Notes: generated by a model not told the origin, from the sequence alone. Counted from the first letter of the stretch, positions 1 to 9,514 are shown. The stretch: DNA of 64,000 nucleotides from Acidimicrobiales bacterium (GCA_013912105.1 JACERY010000001.1:1-64000); one strand, 5' to 3'. Numbers and translations: made by a program.

Positions 1-86
1 ACATGCAAATGCAACTAGTCTAGAAAAGTGCCAAGATTTAAATCTACCGAGATGAGCTGACAATTAATACGGAGAATACAGAATCG

Positions 87-971
87 TTGCCCCCAAATAA
101 ACTCAAAGAGGGAATTATCTCATGTAGTTTCGGTTATGTACTGATAGCGATTGCGTCTGTTATCGTTTCAGACTCAGAAGTGCATGGGTTCACAATGGCT
201 TTTTGGCGTTCTTGGATAGCTGTCCCTGTTCTAGGTTTATATGTAATCCTTAAACAGAAACGAAGCTTCAATTGGCATAATTTCCTATTGTGCGCACCGG
301 CTGGCATCTGTTTCGGCTCTGCTATCGGGCTATTCTTCTGGTCAACGCAGTTGACGAGTTTAATCAACGCAAGTCTTATCAGCTCTCTACAACCACTAAT
401 TGTAATTTTTTTAAGCTACTACTTCTTCTCTGAATTAGTTACTAAAAGTGACATCGGCTTATCTATTATTGCTATTTGCGGTGCAATCATAATAGTGCTT
501 GCGGGGTCTAGCGATGGAAGTGGCAAGCTTAGCGGAGACCTTATTGCTCTGTTAGGTATAACATTAGGATCTGGTTACTTTGCATTCGCAAAAAAAGCTC
601 TTACGAAGCTAGGAGTCGCTGAATTCATGACCGGGTACTTTGTCTGGTCAGGCCTCACACTCACTCCGATGATGCTTTTTGCAGGGGCAGGGATAATGCC
701 GCAAACCCAAAAAGATCTTACACAAATTCTAGCTGTTGCCTTTATACCTGGAGTTGGGCATATTCTACTTAACTACTCTCAAGGCAAGGCAACACTTAGC
801 TTAATTGGAATTTTACAATTACTTATGCCAGTAACTGCAACCGTATGTGCGGTGCTATTCCTTGAAGCAACAATTTCAGCCTTAAAGGGTCTGGGCATGG
901 TTATTGTCCTTTTCGGACTTGGAACAAGTAGTTATCTTCGAAGTCAGAGAACCGAAAAGGGAACGGCATAA
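87..971 (+). CDS. EamA/DMT-family transporter
   Basis: 294-aa ORF with about 10 hydrophobic segments and DMT-like repeats; TTG start in the ORF track. Confidence 0.8.
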   Translation: MPPNKLKEGIISCSFGYVLIAIASVIVSDSEVHGFTMAFWRSWIAVPVLGLYVILKQKRSFNWHNFLLCAPAGICFGSAIGLFFWSTQLTSLINASLISSLQPLIVIFLSYYFFSELVTKSDIGLSIIAICGAIIIVLAGSSDGSGKLSGDLIALLGITLGSGYFAFAKKALTKLGVAEFMTGYFVWSGLTLTPMMLFAGAGIMPQTQKDLTQILAVAFIPGVGHILLNYSQGKATLSLIGILQLLMPVTATVCAVLFLEATISALKGLGMVIVLFGLGTSSYLRSQRTEKGTA

Positions 972-1099
972 ATTATCTTTTTTGCCCAGAAATTATGACA
1001 TATGACACGGGTGTTGGAAGTCACAACTGGGCTAAATCTTCAGCACTCGTTGATAAAAAGGATATGTAAGCCCTCCCGCTTACACCCTCCAAACCAATA

Positions 1100-1135
1100 A
1101 TGAACCTCCGGATATCTCCTTACCCGGAGGTTCAT
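1100..1135. terminator. Strong inverted repeat, probable intrinsic terminator downstream of the DMT transporter
   Basis: ATGAACCTCCGG (1100-1111) pairs perfectly with CCGGAGGTTCAT (1124-1135), followed by TTCGTTT. Confidence 0.7.
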
Positions 1136-1221
1136 TTCGTTTAGCTATCTGATCTAATATCGTCTCAAAGATTTCTGCAATAAGGTAATTAGCTGTTCAA
1201 GCTTATGTCTATAAAAACTAA

Positions 1222-1250
1222 AGCTGGCCAGTTCTATGAACTGGCCAGCT
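1222..1250 (-). terminator. Intrinsic terminator of the rhodopsin gene
   Basis: AGCTGGCCAGTTC-TAT-GAACTGGCCAGCT, 13-bp perfect stem with 3-nt loop; on the minus strand it is followed by a T-rich run (TTTAGTTTTTAT); lies just 3' of the rhodopsin stop. Confidence 0.75.
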
Positions 1251-1268
1251 AAATTAGAATCTAGAAAA

Positions 1269-1985
1269 TTAGCTGTTAGATTCAGCTGCTGTTCGAGATT
1301 TTGCAATCCATAGAATCATTAATCCGTAAAGGCCCTTTGCAGTAATATCTGCAAAAGTATACGCAACCTGACGGAGAGTTTCTAGCAATTCTGAATCGCT
1401 ATCAAAGATTGGGAATAAGTACGCGATTGGGTATACCAACCAAGTCGTTAGCAAAACATATGTGGCATTCTTGATCTGCCTTGCAACATCTCCAGTTTCT
1501 CTTTGCCCTGCTTTCTGCAATTCTGTGTACAAGGTTTTAAGAATGTATACAAACGGCAGCATTGCTAGAATCCAGAATGTCCACTTGGCGCCATTACTAT
1601 CAGCTACTTCGCCTGGATAACCCAAGCCGACCATCAGAATCGTCGCCGGCACTAACTTTAGCATCAGAGCGTTTCGATCTTTTTGTGCAACACCAAGAAC
1701 TATTAATAGTTCAATAATCAATAACGGCACAGTGATGAGCCAGTCAGCATACCTATAACCTTCGTTCATCACTTCGTTACCGAAGTCTGACCAAATCCTG
1801 TAGTAGTGATAACCAGCTATTCCGACAACAATTGCAGAGACAGCTATACCAGCTTGGTACTTCTTATTGACGGATTTCATTTGAGTTAAGAAGTAAACAA
1901 ATGCTCCGAACATCACTGCTGTTCCAAATGAGAGAACGTTGTACACAAGCGTGTAATCGTTGCCGCTCAACATTACATTGTCCAT
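1269..1985 (-). CDS. Type-1 microbial rhodopsin, predicted light-driven proton pump
   Basis: Helix C RYADWLITVPLLIIE gives D-T-E motif; AGYHYYRIW has the helix-B His; YTFADITAKGLYGLM has the Schiff-base Lys. Confidence 0.95.
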   Translation of the reverse strand: MDNVMLSGNDYTLVYNVLSFGTAVMFGAFVYFLTQMKSVNKKYQAGIAVSAIVVGIAGYHYYRIWSDFGNEVMNEGYRYADWLITVPLLIIELLIVLGVAQKDRNALMLKLVPATILMVGLGYPGEVADSNGAKWTFWILAMLPFVYILKTLYTELQKAGQRETGDVARQIKNATYVLLTTWLVYPIAYLFPIFDSDSELLETLRQVAYTFADITAKGLYGLMILWIAKSRTAAESNS

Positions 1986-2131
1986 AATTTCCTCCTAGAA
2001 ATTTGGGGGTACTTATAAAGTAATTGCCTTCTGGGCGAATAGCATTCTTCACGCATGTGACTTCTGTCCCTTTGCCATTTGTCACATCAATTTTGCATAA
2101 AAAGCAATTATAAAATTTGTAGATTGGGAAC

Positions 2132-2260
2132 ATGATAAGAAAAAATAATCAATCCAAGAAGAGCCGTAGCAACAAAATTGGAAACTGGACTTCAAGTACC
2201 AGGTCCGCACGTTGGAAAGGTTTTAACAGCTGCTACCCACCGTACCCTGTAGGTTCATAA
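2132..2260 (+). CDS. Candidate small basic protein (42 aa), not in the ORF track
   Basis: ATG-to-TAA reading frame MIRKNNQSKKSRSNKIGNWTSSTRSARWKGFNSCYPPYPVGS in the intergenic region divergent from the rhodopsin gene; no clear Shine-Dalgarno. Confidence 0.2.
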   Translation: MIRKNNQSKKSRSNKIGNWTSSTRSARWKGFNSCYPPYPVGS

Positions 2261-2380
2261 TAAAACACCCAAATAGTAACACCCCTTGATTATTGAACTA
2301 ATACCGTAGTCCAGGGCCTTTATTGGTAGTGAGTCAGGGTTTCCTATCGTCTCAAACAATCGCATCTATGATGTGAAGTA

Positions 2381-2572
2381 ATGAGATCCTCTAAAATAAG
2401 TAAAGTCCTTCTAATAGGACCAATTGCAGGTGGAGCGTTGTCTCTTACCGGAACAGTAAGTTTAGGTGTAATCGTTCGCGGGGTTATTATCGGAAGCCTC
2501 ATTGCATGTTTCATATATGGATTCTTCTCTTTTTTTGCTCTTGTGCTTGGAGAACGTAACCCTAAAGATTAA
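2381..2572 (+). CDS. Small hypothetical membrane protein
   Basis: 63-aa ORF with two hydrophobic segments, not overlapped by another gene. Confidence 0.4.
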   Translation: MRSSKISKVLLIGPIAGGALSLTGTVSLGVIVRGVIIGSLIACFIYGFFSFFALVLGERNPKD

Positions 2573-2642
2573 AGATTGTCTTTGCTAGATAAGAATGCAA
2601 TTCATGGGTTGAATCAGTGAATGAACTAATCTCATTCAAACA

Positions 2643-4100
2643 TTACCTATTCGTTGGTTGCAAGTGAGCTCGTCTAGCTTTCCGGTTTGGTCGGTTATTT
2701 GAAGTAGGGGAAACGTTCTTCTTAGTTTTACTTGATTTAGATTTCTGATTTGAATGCTTATTTGTTTGGTTTTTTTTCGAATTCTCCGCATTCCTATTCT
2801 TTTGATTTTTATTACGAGGTTTTTGTTGTGACCCTTTTCGATTTTTGGGACTCTGCTGTCGAGGTTTTTTAGGTTTAGTAGATTTTTCGTGCGTTACTTT
2901 TTTCTGGGATTTTGGCTGCTGTGAGTTCTCAGACTTTCTTTGAGTTCTTACCTTCTTTTCTCTATGCTGACCAGACGAAAATTCTGACAAGTCATTTGGA
3001 TCAACTCTTTCTATAACCTCAAACAGGCCTAAACGTTTTTGCATTTTTATTGCTGTCTTCTTTTGCTCTGGTTGAATTATAGAAAATACTATTCCTTCGT
3101 TACCTGCTCGCGCCGTACGACCAGATCTATGAATATAAGCTTTGTGATCTTCAGGTAGGTCATAATGAATCACGAGTTCAACGCCATCAACATGTATCCC
3201 ACGAGCAGCCACGTCTGTAGCGACAAGGGTCTGCGCTCTTCCGGTGCTAAAATTTTTAAGTGCCCTTCTCCGTTGGTGCTGACTTTTACCTCCGTGAATT
3301 GACTCGGCATCAACTTCTAGTTTTTTTAACTGTTTAGCTAAACGATCTGAACCATGACGCGTTTTGCAAAAGATGATCGCCGGCCAGGTTGCTTTTACTG
3401 CGTCAGCTGCAATTTCTGCCTTATCTGATTTTTTTGCAATCGTATACGTATGCTTGGCCCGTTTTATATCTGGATTTCGCTCCCCTACTTCATGCAGTAT
3501 CGGGTTCCGCTGGTATCGTTTTTTGAGTTGAGCAACTTCTTTGTCAAGCGTTGCCGAAAAGAGTATCGTTTGGCGATCTTTGGGTGTTTGGTCCAGAATC
3601 CTTGAAATTGCTGGCATGAATCCCATGTCGGCCATACGGTCTGCTTCGTCTATAACGACTTGTTTTATTGAACCTAAATTTACTTCACCTTGCTCGATTA
3701 GATCTTCAAGTCGGCCTGGGCAAGCAACCAAAATATCGACTCCCTTAGCTAAAGCTTTCTTTTGGGGTCCATAGCCAACACCGCCATATACAACAAACAC
3801 ATTTACACGACCACTAAAAGAACGGAGCTCGTTACATATTTGTTCGGCTAATTCTCTAGTAGGTGCAAGAATAAGGCTTTCAGGCTTTCGAGATTTTGAC
3901 GTATTTGTCTTTGCTACAAGAGGGATCCCGAAAGCAAGAGTTTTACCTGATCCAGTAGGTGCTCTTCCACAAATATCACTACCTTCTAAACCTTCCTGTA
4001 TAGTTTTTTCCTGAATTTCAAATGGTTGTTGGATTCCTTGTTCTTTAAGCGCTTTGCATATATTTTCTGGGACTCCAAGATCGGAGAAGTTTTTGGACAT
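2643..4100 (-). CDS. DEAD-box ATP-dependent RNA helicase with basic low-complexity C-terminal tail
   Basis: Motifs APTGSGKT, PTRELAEQ, DEAD (VIDEADRM), SAT, HRSGRTARAG. Confidence 0.93.
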   Translation of the reverse strand: MSKNFSDLGVPENICKALKEQGIQQPFEIQEKTIQEGLEGSDICGRAPTGSGKTLAFGIPLVAKTNTSKSRKPESLILAPTRELAEQICNELRSFSGRVNVFVVYGGVGYGPQKKALAKGVDILVACPGRLEDLIEQGEVNLGSIKQVVIDEADRMADMGFMPAISRILDQTPKDRQTILFSATLDKEVAQLKKRYQRNPILHEVGERNPDIKRAKHTYTIAKKSDKAEIAADAVKATWPAIIFCKTRHGSDRLAKQLKKLEVDAESIHGGKSQHQRRRALKNFSTGRAQTLVATDVAARGIHVDGVELVIHYDLPEDHKAYIHRSGRTARAGNEGIVFSIIQPEQKKTAIKMQKRLGLFEVIERVDPNDLSEFSSGQHREKKVRTQRKSENSQQPKSQKKVTHEKSTKPKKPRQQSPKNRKGSQQKPRNKNQKNRNAENSKKNQTNKHSNQKSKSSKTKKNVSPTSNNRPNRKARRAHLQPTNR

Positions 4101-4309
4101 AATGGTTTACCTATTTTCGTCTTTGACGTTGAACTTCTTGTTAGTTAGCACTTGAGAATCTCTCAAGAAAATGATTTTTTGTCTGACTTGATAACAAGAG
4201 TTAATACGCTATAGCTCATACATAGTAACTGCTTGCAGCCCAATTTCCTGCGATAGTCTTCCGGAACAAGAATCTTTACAATTATATCAGTCGCTTCTAG
4301 TCTAAGATC

Positions 4310-5956
4310 ATGCCTGATTTACGCTTTGATATTGTTGTCGTTGGGTCAGGGATTGGTGGCCTAGCTGCGGCGCTTCGAGCAGATGCACTTGGAGCCTCAG
4401 TTTGCATGATAGAGAAAGCCCCACACCTAGGCGGAGCAACCGCTTGGTCAGGTGGTCAGGTATGGATTGGGGCAAATCATGTGGCACAAAGACTTGGTAT
4501 TAAAGATAGTTTTGAAGAAACATTCCAATACGTACAAGCTATAGCAGGTAACCATCCAGAACTTTTTGACCCAGAATTAGCATCGGAGTGGATAAACGGA
4601 GCGCGAGAAGCAGCTCAATGGTTCGAAGATGAGGGAATTATAGAATGGCGTCTTATCCCTAGTTATGAGGATTACTACTTTCCAGAAGTTGCTGGATCTA
4701 AAGAAGAGGGCCGTTATCTAACAGGGGAACCCATAACGGGTCATTTAATGGGGGAAAGTCGAAAACTGCTACTTGATGCCCCTCACTGGCCTATAGGAAT
4801 TACATACGAAGAAATGTTTGCATGGGGCGGCGTTGCAGCACGAGACCGATGGGACCCTACAATCCTCGATCAGCGAAAAAGAGACGATATCTTAACCTTT
4901 GGCCAAGGGATAGCTGCCTGGTTTGCCAAAGCGCTCGTAGATCGAGATATTACTCTTTTCACTGAGCAACCGGTGTCTTCACTAATCAGCGAAAAAACCG
5001 GAGTAGTTGGAGTTCGTTCCGACTCTGATACGGGTGTTCTAGATATCTATGGAACAGTAATTCTTGCCACTGGTTCCCATGATTGGGCGCAAGCTTTCTC
5101 TGATCAGTTCATAGGAATACCAAAAGAAGATGGAGGAAGCTTAGCTCCAGTTTCAATCGAAGGTAATGGTATCGACCTAGGAGCCTCAGTCGGAGCTGCG
5201 ATAAGTGCTGTTCCAGGAGTTGCAGCGCCAATTACCCCTGGCTATCGATTACCCTATCCAACATTTGAAGGTGATTCTGGCTTTCGAGGATGCTACGAGC
5301 ACTGCATGCCTCATACAATTTTAGTCAACAAGAGTGGAGAAAGATTTTGTGACGATTCCTTTCACCCTTCGGTGATCGCTGGTGCTCTTAAAAACAAGAA
5401 TGGGGAAACCCCAAATATGCCGTTCTTTATGATTTGGGATGAATGGCATCATCAACGGTACGGCCTAGGCATCACGGGCCCTGGTGAACCATACATTGAT
5501 GAGCTTGTTTTCTCTTCCCAAACCATTAAAGGTCTTGCTTCGCAGCTTGGGATAGACGCAAAGCAACTTGAAAAGTCAGTTCAGGATTACAACCTTTATG
5601 CAAAAAATGGTTTAGATCCAAAATTTGGCCGGGGGACGAATGCATCTGTTAGAACATTCCGTGGTGATGGTGACCACCAACCGAATCCAAACGTAGGACC
5701 CATCATCGATCCACCATTCTTTGGCATGCGCATGCGTCTTCTTAACACTGGGATAGCTGCCGGAGGACTCGTCGCTGGCCCTTCCGGTCATGTCCTTCGC
5801 AAAGATGGGTCAGAAATTCCTGGTCTTTACGCTGTAGGCGAATGTGTTACAAGAACGACAGGAGGAGGCGCAGGCTATAACAGTGGTTATTCTCTCAGTC
5901 GAGCAATGACGTACGGCTACTTAGCCGCTACATCAATATGCGCAGAGGAAACGTGA
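4310..5956 (+). CDS. FAD-dependent oxidoreductase, KstD/fumarate-reductase flavoprotein-like
   Basis: N-terminal VVVGSGIGGLAAALRA dinucleotide-binding motif; C-terminal GLYAVGE...GGGAGYNSGYSLSRAMTYG. Confidence 0.85.
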   Translation: MPDLRFDIVVVGSGIGGLAAALRADALGASVCMIEKAPHLGGATAWSGGQVWIGANHVAQRLGIKDSFEETFQYVQAIAGNHPELFDPELASEWINGAREAAQWFEDEGIIEWRLIPSYEDYYFPEVAGSKEEGRYLTGEPITGHLMGESRKLLLDAPHWPIGITYEEMFAWGGVAARDRWDPTILDQRKRDDILTFGQGIAAWFAKALVDRDITLFTEQPVSSLISEKTGVVGVRSDSDTGVLDIYGTVILATGSHDWAQAFSDQFIGIPKEDGGSLAPVSIEGNGIDLGASVGAAISAVPGVAAPITPGYRLPYPTFEGDSGFRGCYEHCMPHTILVNKSGERFCDDSFHPSVIAGALKNKNGETPNMPFFMIWDEWHHQRYGLGITGPGEPYIDELVFSSQTIKGLASQLGIDAKQLEKSVQDYNLYAKNGLDPKFGRGTNASVRTFRGDGDHQPNPNVGPIIDPPFFGMRMRLLNTGIAAGGLVAGPSGHVLRKDGSEIPGLYAVGECVTRTTGGGAGYNSGYSLSRAMTYGYLAATSICAEET

Positions 5957-6038
5957 ATCTCAAGTGAAATACCGATGCAACCCCTAGATCGCAAAGCCAA
6001 GGAACCTCCGTGTCATAGCTAAGCTTTATTCTTTCTTT

Positions 6039-6653
6039 ATGCCTGAACCACAAAGCCTAGATAACAAAAATAGCTACCGGAACGTACTTCCACGCTGGCA
6101 TTTTCGTGAAATTTTACGGTCCAAAAGTAACAACGAAAAATCTGAAACTGATCTGATTCTTTCCTATTCTGAACTTTCTATTGGATCAGTATTAGCAATC
6201 GTTGTAAAACCAAACTTTCCCCAAGAATCTACTCTTTTCTACTCAGTCAAATTGGCACCATTGATAGCAACTTACATACAACACATACTCATATGGCAGT
6301 TAACTCTTCGAGGAAACAGGAACCTTGGAGAATCTGGCATGTACAACAACCTTACGGATGAAGAAAGAATCAATGACGTATGGTCCCCTCATTACTCATT
6401 CTTGGTCAATGGAGAGTCAACCGCTATAGAAACAAAAATACAGATACGAAAAATACTTATTAACGGATCAGATTCTTTACGTTCTCAGAGTCGTGAATTC
6501 TTACATCCTTTACCCAATGACCCAACTAGAAAACAATATATTCCTCATGAAAAGCGAGGTAAAAGAAGTAAATTTGACCCAGGCCCAGTATTTGGAACAT
6601 CTTTAGATTTCTTAGAGTCAGAAGCAAAATTACAAAAATTTTTCAATGAATAA
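6039..6653 (+). CDS. Hypothetical protein, family not recognised
   Basis: 204-aa ORF in a gap with no competing ORF. Confidence 0.55.
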   Translation: MPEPQSLDNKNSYRNVLPRWHFREILRSKSNNEKSETDLILSYSELSIGSVLAIVVKPNFPQESTLFYSVKLAPLIATYIQHILIWQLTLRGNRNLGESGMYNNLTDEERINDVWSPHYSFLVNGESTAIETKIQIRKILINGSDSLRSQSREFLHPLPNDPTRKQYIPHEKRGKRSKFDPGPVFGTSLDFLESEAKLQKFFNE

Positions 6654-6714
6654 CATTCCGTGTTGGGCAGGAGTCACTGATGTCGCTAGGCTGACCCCTC
6701 ATCTAATAAATTTT

Positions 6715-6786
6715 TCGGGGATGGTGTAATTGGTAACACAACTGGTTCTGATCCAGTCATTGGGGGTTCAAGTCCTCCTCCCCGAG
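6715..6786 (+). tRNA. tRNA-Gln (anticodon CTG)
   Basis: Acceptor TCGGGGA/TCCCCGA, anticodon arm CTGG-TTCTGAT-CCAG, T-loop GGTTCAAGTCC. Confidence 0.93.
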
Positions 6787-6812
6787 CAAGTAAATACATT
6801 TTGAAAGTCCCT

Positions 6813-6885
6813 GCCCCGTTCGTCTAGCGGCCTAGGACGCCACCCTCTCAAGGTGGTAGCACGGGTTCAAATCCCGTACGGGGTA
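6813..6885 (+). tRNA. tRNA-Glu (anticodon CTC)
   Basis: Acceptor GCCCCGT/ACGGGGT, anticodon arm CCACC-CTCTCAA-GGTGG, T-loop GGTTCAAATCC. Confidence 0.93.
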
Positions 6886-6886
6886 C

Positions 6887-7543
6887 TCATTCGCTTAGAG
6901 TACTTGCTCTGCGGAAACCGATTACTCGCCCGACGGAAGTACCTATCGTTTCTCGAACAAGTTGCGTAAAAGAACTATCAAGTTCTGTAGGTGAAAACAA
7001 AGGGTTAAGCCCGACTTCACGAGCTACTTCTTTTGCGCGCAAAGCATGATAAGGGTCTGAAACAAGAATGACCTTGCTTCCGATACCTTCTTTTCCAAGA
7101 ACGTTTGATGTAGCGCTCAATGATTGAAACGTATTCATACCATCGATTACAACAAGAATTGCGTTTTCTGGAACTGATCGTTCAAGAAGATATGTTAAGC
7201 CTGCGTAAGCTTCTGTAAAACGGTCCCCTACCTGCTTAGCTCCGGTCGTAACGATATATGGAGCTGCTCCCTGATCATATAAAAAAAGCGCATGTTGTAA
7301 CCGTGCTTCAAGAACAGGAGAAGGAACCCCATCCCATTGCGCTGCCCCTAAAACAACTATGGCATCTGCCTCGCTAACTTCGTCCTGAGTGCTTTGCAAC
7401 CAAACTTGAGTGAAAGTAACTAGTAGATATATGGCACCCAGAAGAATCAAAGCAAAGCATGAAGAAAGAAAGATATTGGCGTATTTACTTCTTCCTGGAG
7501 TGTTTGAGTTTGGATTAGTAGTCTCTAGTTCTGTGGAATCCAT
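6887..7543 (-). CDS. YdcF/SanA-like DUF218 family membrane protein
   Basis: N-terminal TM followed by EADAIVVLGAAQWDGVPSPVLEARLQHALFLY...VSDPYHALRA. Confidence 0.85.
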   Translation of the reverse strand: MDSTELETTNPNSNTPGRSKYANIFLSSCFALILLGAIYLLVTFTQVWLQSTQDEVSEADAIVVLGAAQWDGVPSPVLEARLQHALFLYDQGAAPYIVTTGAKQVGDRFTEAYAGLTYLLERSVPENAILVVIDGMNTFQSLSATSNVLGKEGIGSKVILVSDPYHALRAKEVAREVGLNPLFSPTELDSSFTQLVRETIGTSVGRVIGFRRASTLSE

Positions 7544-7551
7544 GAGGCTGC

Positions 7552-8961
7552 CTAAACTAATTTTGACCTTGCCTCAACCAATCGGGCTAAGACAACAGAC
7601 CGGTCTAGAGTCGCCATAGGTTTATATAAAGGCAATCCTACTCTTCGGCCAGTTACTGCTATTCGAACAGGAACTTGAGATCGTGCGTCAAGGGTTTTGC
7701 CAACTTGACTAATGACCTCCCCTATTGATTCCTCATTCCATTGGCAGTCCTGTAGATTTTCTATTACGAGGTTAAGCACCTCCGGTACATCAGAAGACTG
7801 CATTGCTTTCGCTATTTTCTTAATCTCTTTTTCATTAGTTTCTTCTGGGGTATTTACCTCAAAAATCCAATCTACAAGTGGGATAAGATCATCTAGCATC
7901 TCAGACCGCTCTTGTATGTCTTTAGAAAGAAGCATCAAGACGTCTTCGTTTAATTTTCTAGGGCTCCAGCCAATCTTCTCAAAATGATTTACGGCTAGTA
8001 ACACAAAATCTTGCTGAGAGAGTGCCCGAAGGTACTCACCATTTATATGATGCAGCTTTTTGATATCAAAGAATGCTGGCGCTTTATTTACACTTTCGAG
8101 GTTAAATAAAGAAACGATCTCTTCTATAGGTCTTATTTCTTTCTCATCGGGCGGTCCCCATCCTAAAAGACAGAGGTAATTTACCATTGCTTCTGGAAGT
8201 ATTCCTTGGTTTTGAAAATCTGATAAGGCTACTGATTGTCGACGCTTTGAAAGTTTTTTTCGATCATCCCCAACCAGTAGAGGAAGATGAGCATATTGAG
8301 GTGGCATTCCATAACCTAGTGCTTCCCAGAGCAGAATTACTTTCGGGGTTGTGTTCAAGAGATCTTCACCTCGAATAACATGAGAGATTCTCATATCAGC
8401 ATCATCTACGGCATTTGCTACTAGAAAAACTGGTGATCCATTACTGCGCCGAATTACGAAATCTTCTAGTTCGCTATTATGGAACTCAACTTTTCCGCGA
8501 ATTAAGTCAGTTACTACTATTGTCCCTGAGTCAGGTGTTCGAAACCTTACTGTAACACCGGGCCCGTCTTTGATTTGACGGTTTCGACAGTGGCCATCAT
8601 AACCTCCGCGGAATCCGGTTTCTTTGTTTCTTGAGTCAATGTCTTCTCTTGAACAAACGCAGCAATAAGCATGACCTGAATCTAAAAGACTATTGACAGC
8701 TTCTATGTATTTTTCTGTTCTTTGTGATTGATAGTAAGGGCCTTCATCCCACAACAAACCAAGCCACTCAAGAGGTCTTGTAATAGCCTCATAAAATTCT
8801 GGTTTTGCAAGATCTACATTTGTATCCTCTATTCGCAGGATAAATGTTCCATTTAGGTGTTTCGCAAATAGCCAATTAAAGAGCGCTGAACGTGCGGACC
8901 CAACATGAAGATACCCTGATGGAGCTGGAGCGAAACGAACACGAGGTGTATCTAAAACCAA
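7552..8961 (-). CDS. gltX: Glutamyl-tRNA synthetase
   Basis: RFAPAPSGYLHVGSARSALFNWLFA (HIGH-type motif) and KKLSKRR (KMSKS-type motif). Confidence 0.96.
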   Translation of the reverse strand: MVLDTPRVRFAPAPSGYLHVGSARSALFNWLFAKHLNGTFILRIEDTNVDLAKPEFYEAITRPLEWLGLLWDEGPYYQSQRTEKYIEAVNSLLDSGHAYCCVCSREDIDSRNKETGFRGGYDGHCRNRQIKDGPGVTVRFRTPDSGTIVVTDLIRGKVEFHNSELEDFVIRRSNGSPVFLVANAVDDADMRISHVIRGEDLLNTTPKVILLWEALGYGMPPQYAHLPLLVGDDRKKLSKRRQSVALSDFQNQGILPEAMVNYLCLLGWGPPDEKEIRPIEEIVSLFNLESVNKAPAFFDIKKLHHINGEYLRALSQQDFVLLAVNHFEKIGWSPRKLNEDVLMLLSKDIQERSEMLDDLIPLVDWIFEVNTPEETNEKEIKKIAKAMQSSDVPEVLNLVIENLQDCQWNEESIGEVISQVGKTLDARSQVPVRIAVTGRRVGLPLYKPMATLDRSVVLARLVEARSKLV

Positions 8962-8968
8962 AATTCTG

Positions 8969-9505
8969 CTAACTTTCTTGAATTTCTTTGGGGTCTATTA
9001 GGTTACGCCAATCCAATTCATAAGTCCGGCAGATTTCCTTATGTGATTGTCTGAGTGCGGAAGAAATTACGGCATCGGCTACTTTCCGACGTTTTAGGTA
9101 ATTATGACTAGATCCAATATGAGGAAAATAGGTTTCTCTAATTTCTAAAAGATCTTTACTAGGTTCTGGGTCCAGATATCCCCATGCGCAAAAGCCAGCT
9201 TCCAAATCATAATGACATGGTGCTCTTCCGAACAATGAAGCTCTTTTCAATGCAGTAATAACTGCTACTTCGGATGCGTCTGACCAATTTTCTGAAGCCG
9301 AAAGGTACACGGATTCTTTGAAACCTTTAACTAGCCGTAGCGCAAAACCTTGGTCAGGACCAGGGTTGCCTGTTCCAGATCGATGCGCTTGATTTACTGA
9401 TATTTCTGCAGGGCGAGAAATCCCAGAGTTGTGCTTTGTTTTTTTGGAAGATTGGTAGTGTTTGTCCTGCTGAACAGGAGTTGGAACATATTGCGGAGCA
9501 GCCAT
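8969..9505 (-). CDS. Hypothetical protein between gltX and cimA
   Basis: 178-aa ORF, same strand, short gaps to both neighbours. Confidence 0.6.
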   Translation of the reverse strand: MAAPQYVPTPVQQDKHYQSSKKTKHNSGISRPAEISVNQAHRSGTGNPGPDQGFALRLVKGFKESVYLSASENWSDASEVAVITALKRASLFGRAPCHYDLEAGFCAWGYLDPEPSKDLLEIRETYFPHIGSSHNYLKRRKVADAVISSALRQSHKEICRTYELDWRNLIDPKEIQES

Positions 9506-9514
9506 ATTCCCCCC

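Noticed and set aside
995-1069. 24-aa ORF (MTYDTGVGSHNWAKSSALVDKKDM) between the DMT transporter and its terminator
   Set aside because: Too short, no clear ribosome-binding site and compatible with 3'-UTR sequence; no independent support
1100-1250. Two strong hairpins considered as REP or attenuator elements
   Set aside because: Sequences differ from each other and from the hairpin at 18827; each sits just 3' of a gene, so simple terminators explain them
1864-2133. 89-aa minus-strand ORF overlapping the rhodopsin start
   Set aside because: Out-of-frame overlap with a confident rhodopsin gene; composition not protein-like
6715-6885. tRNA pair as a mobile-element integration site
   Set aside because: No integrase, no duplicated tRNA 3' end and no att-like repeat visible in the flanks
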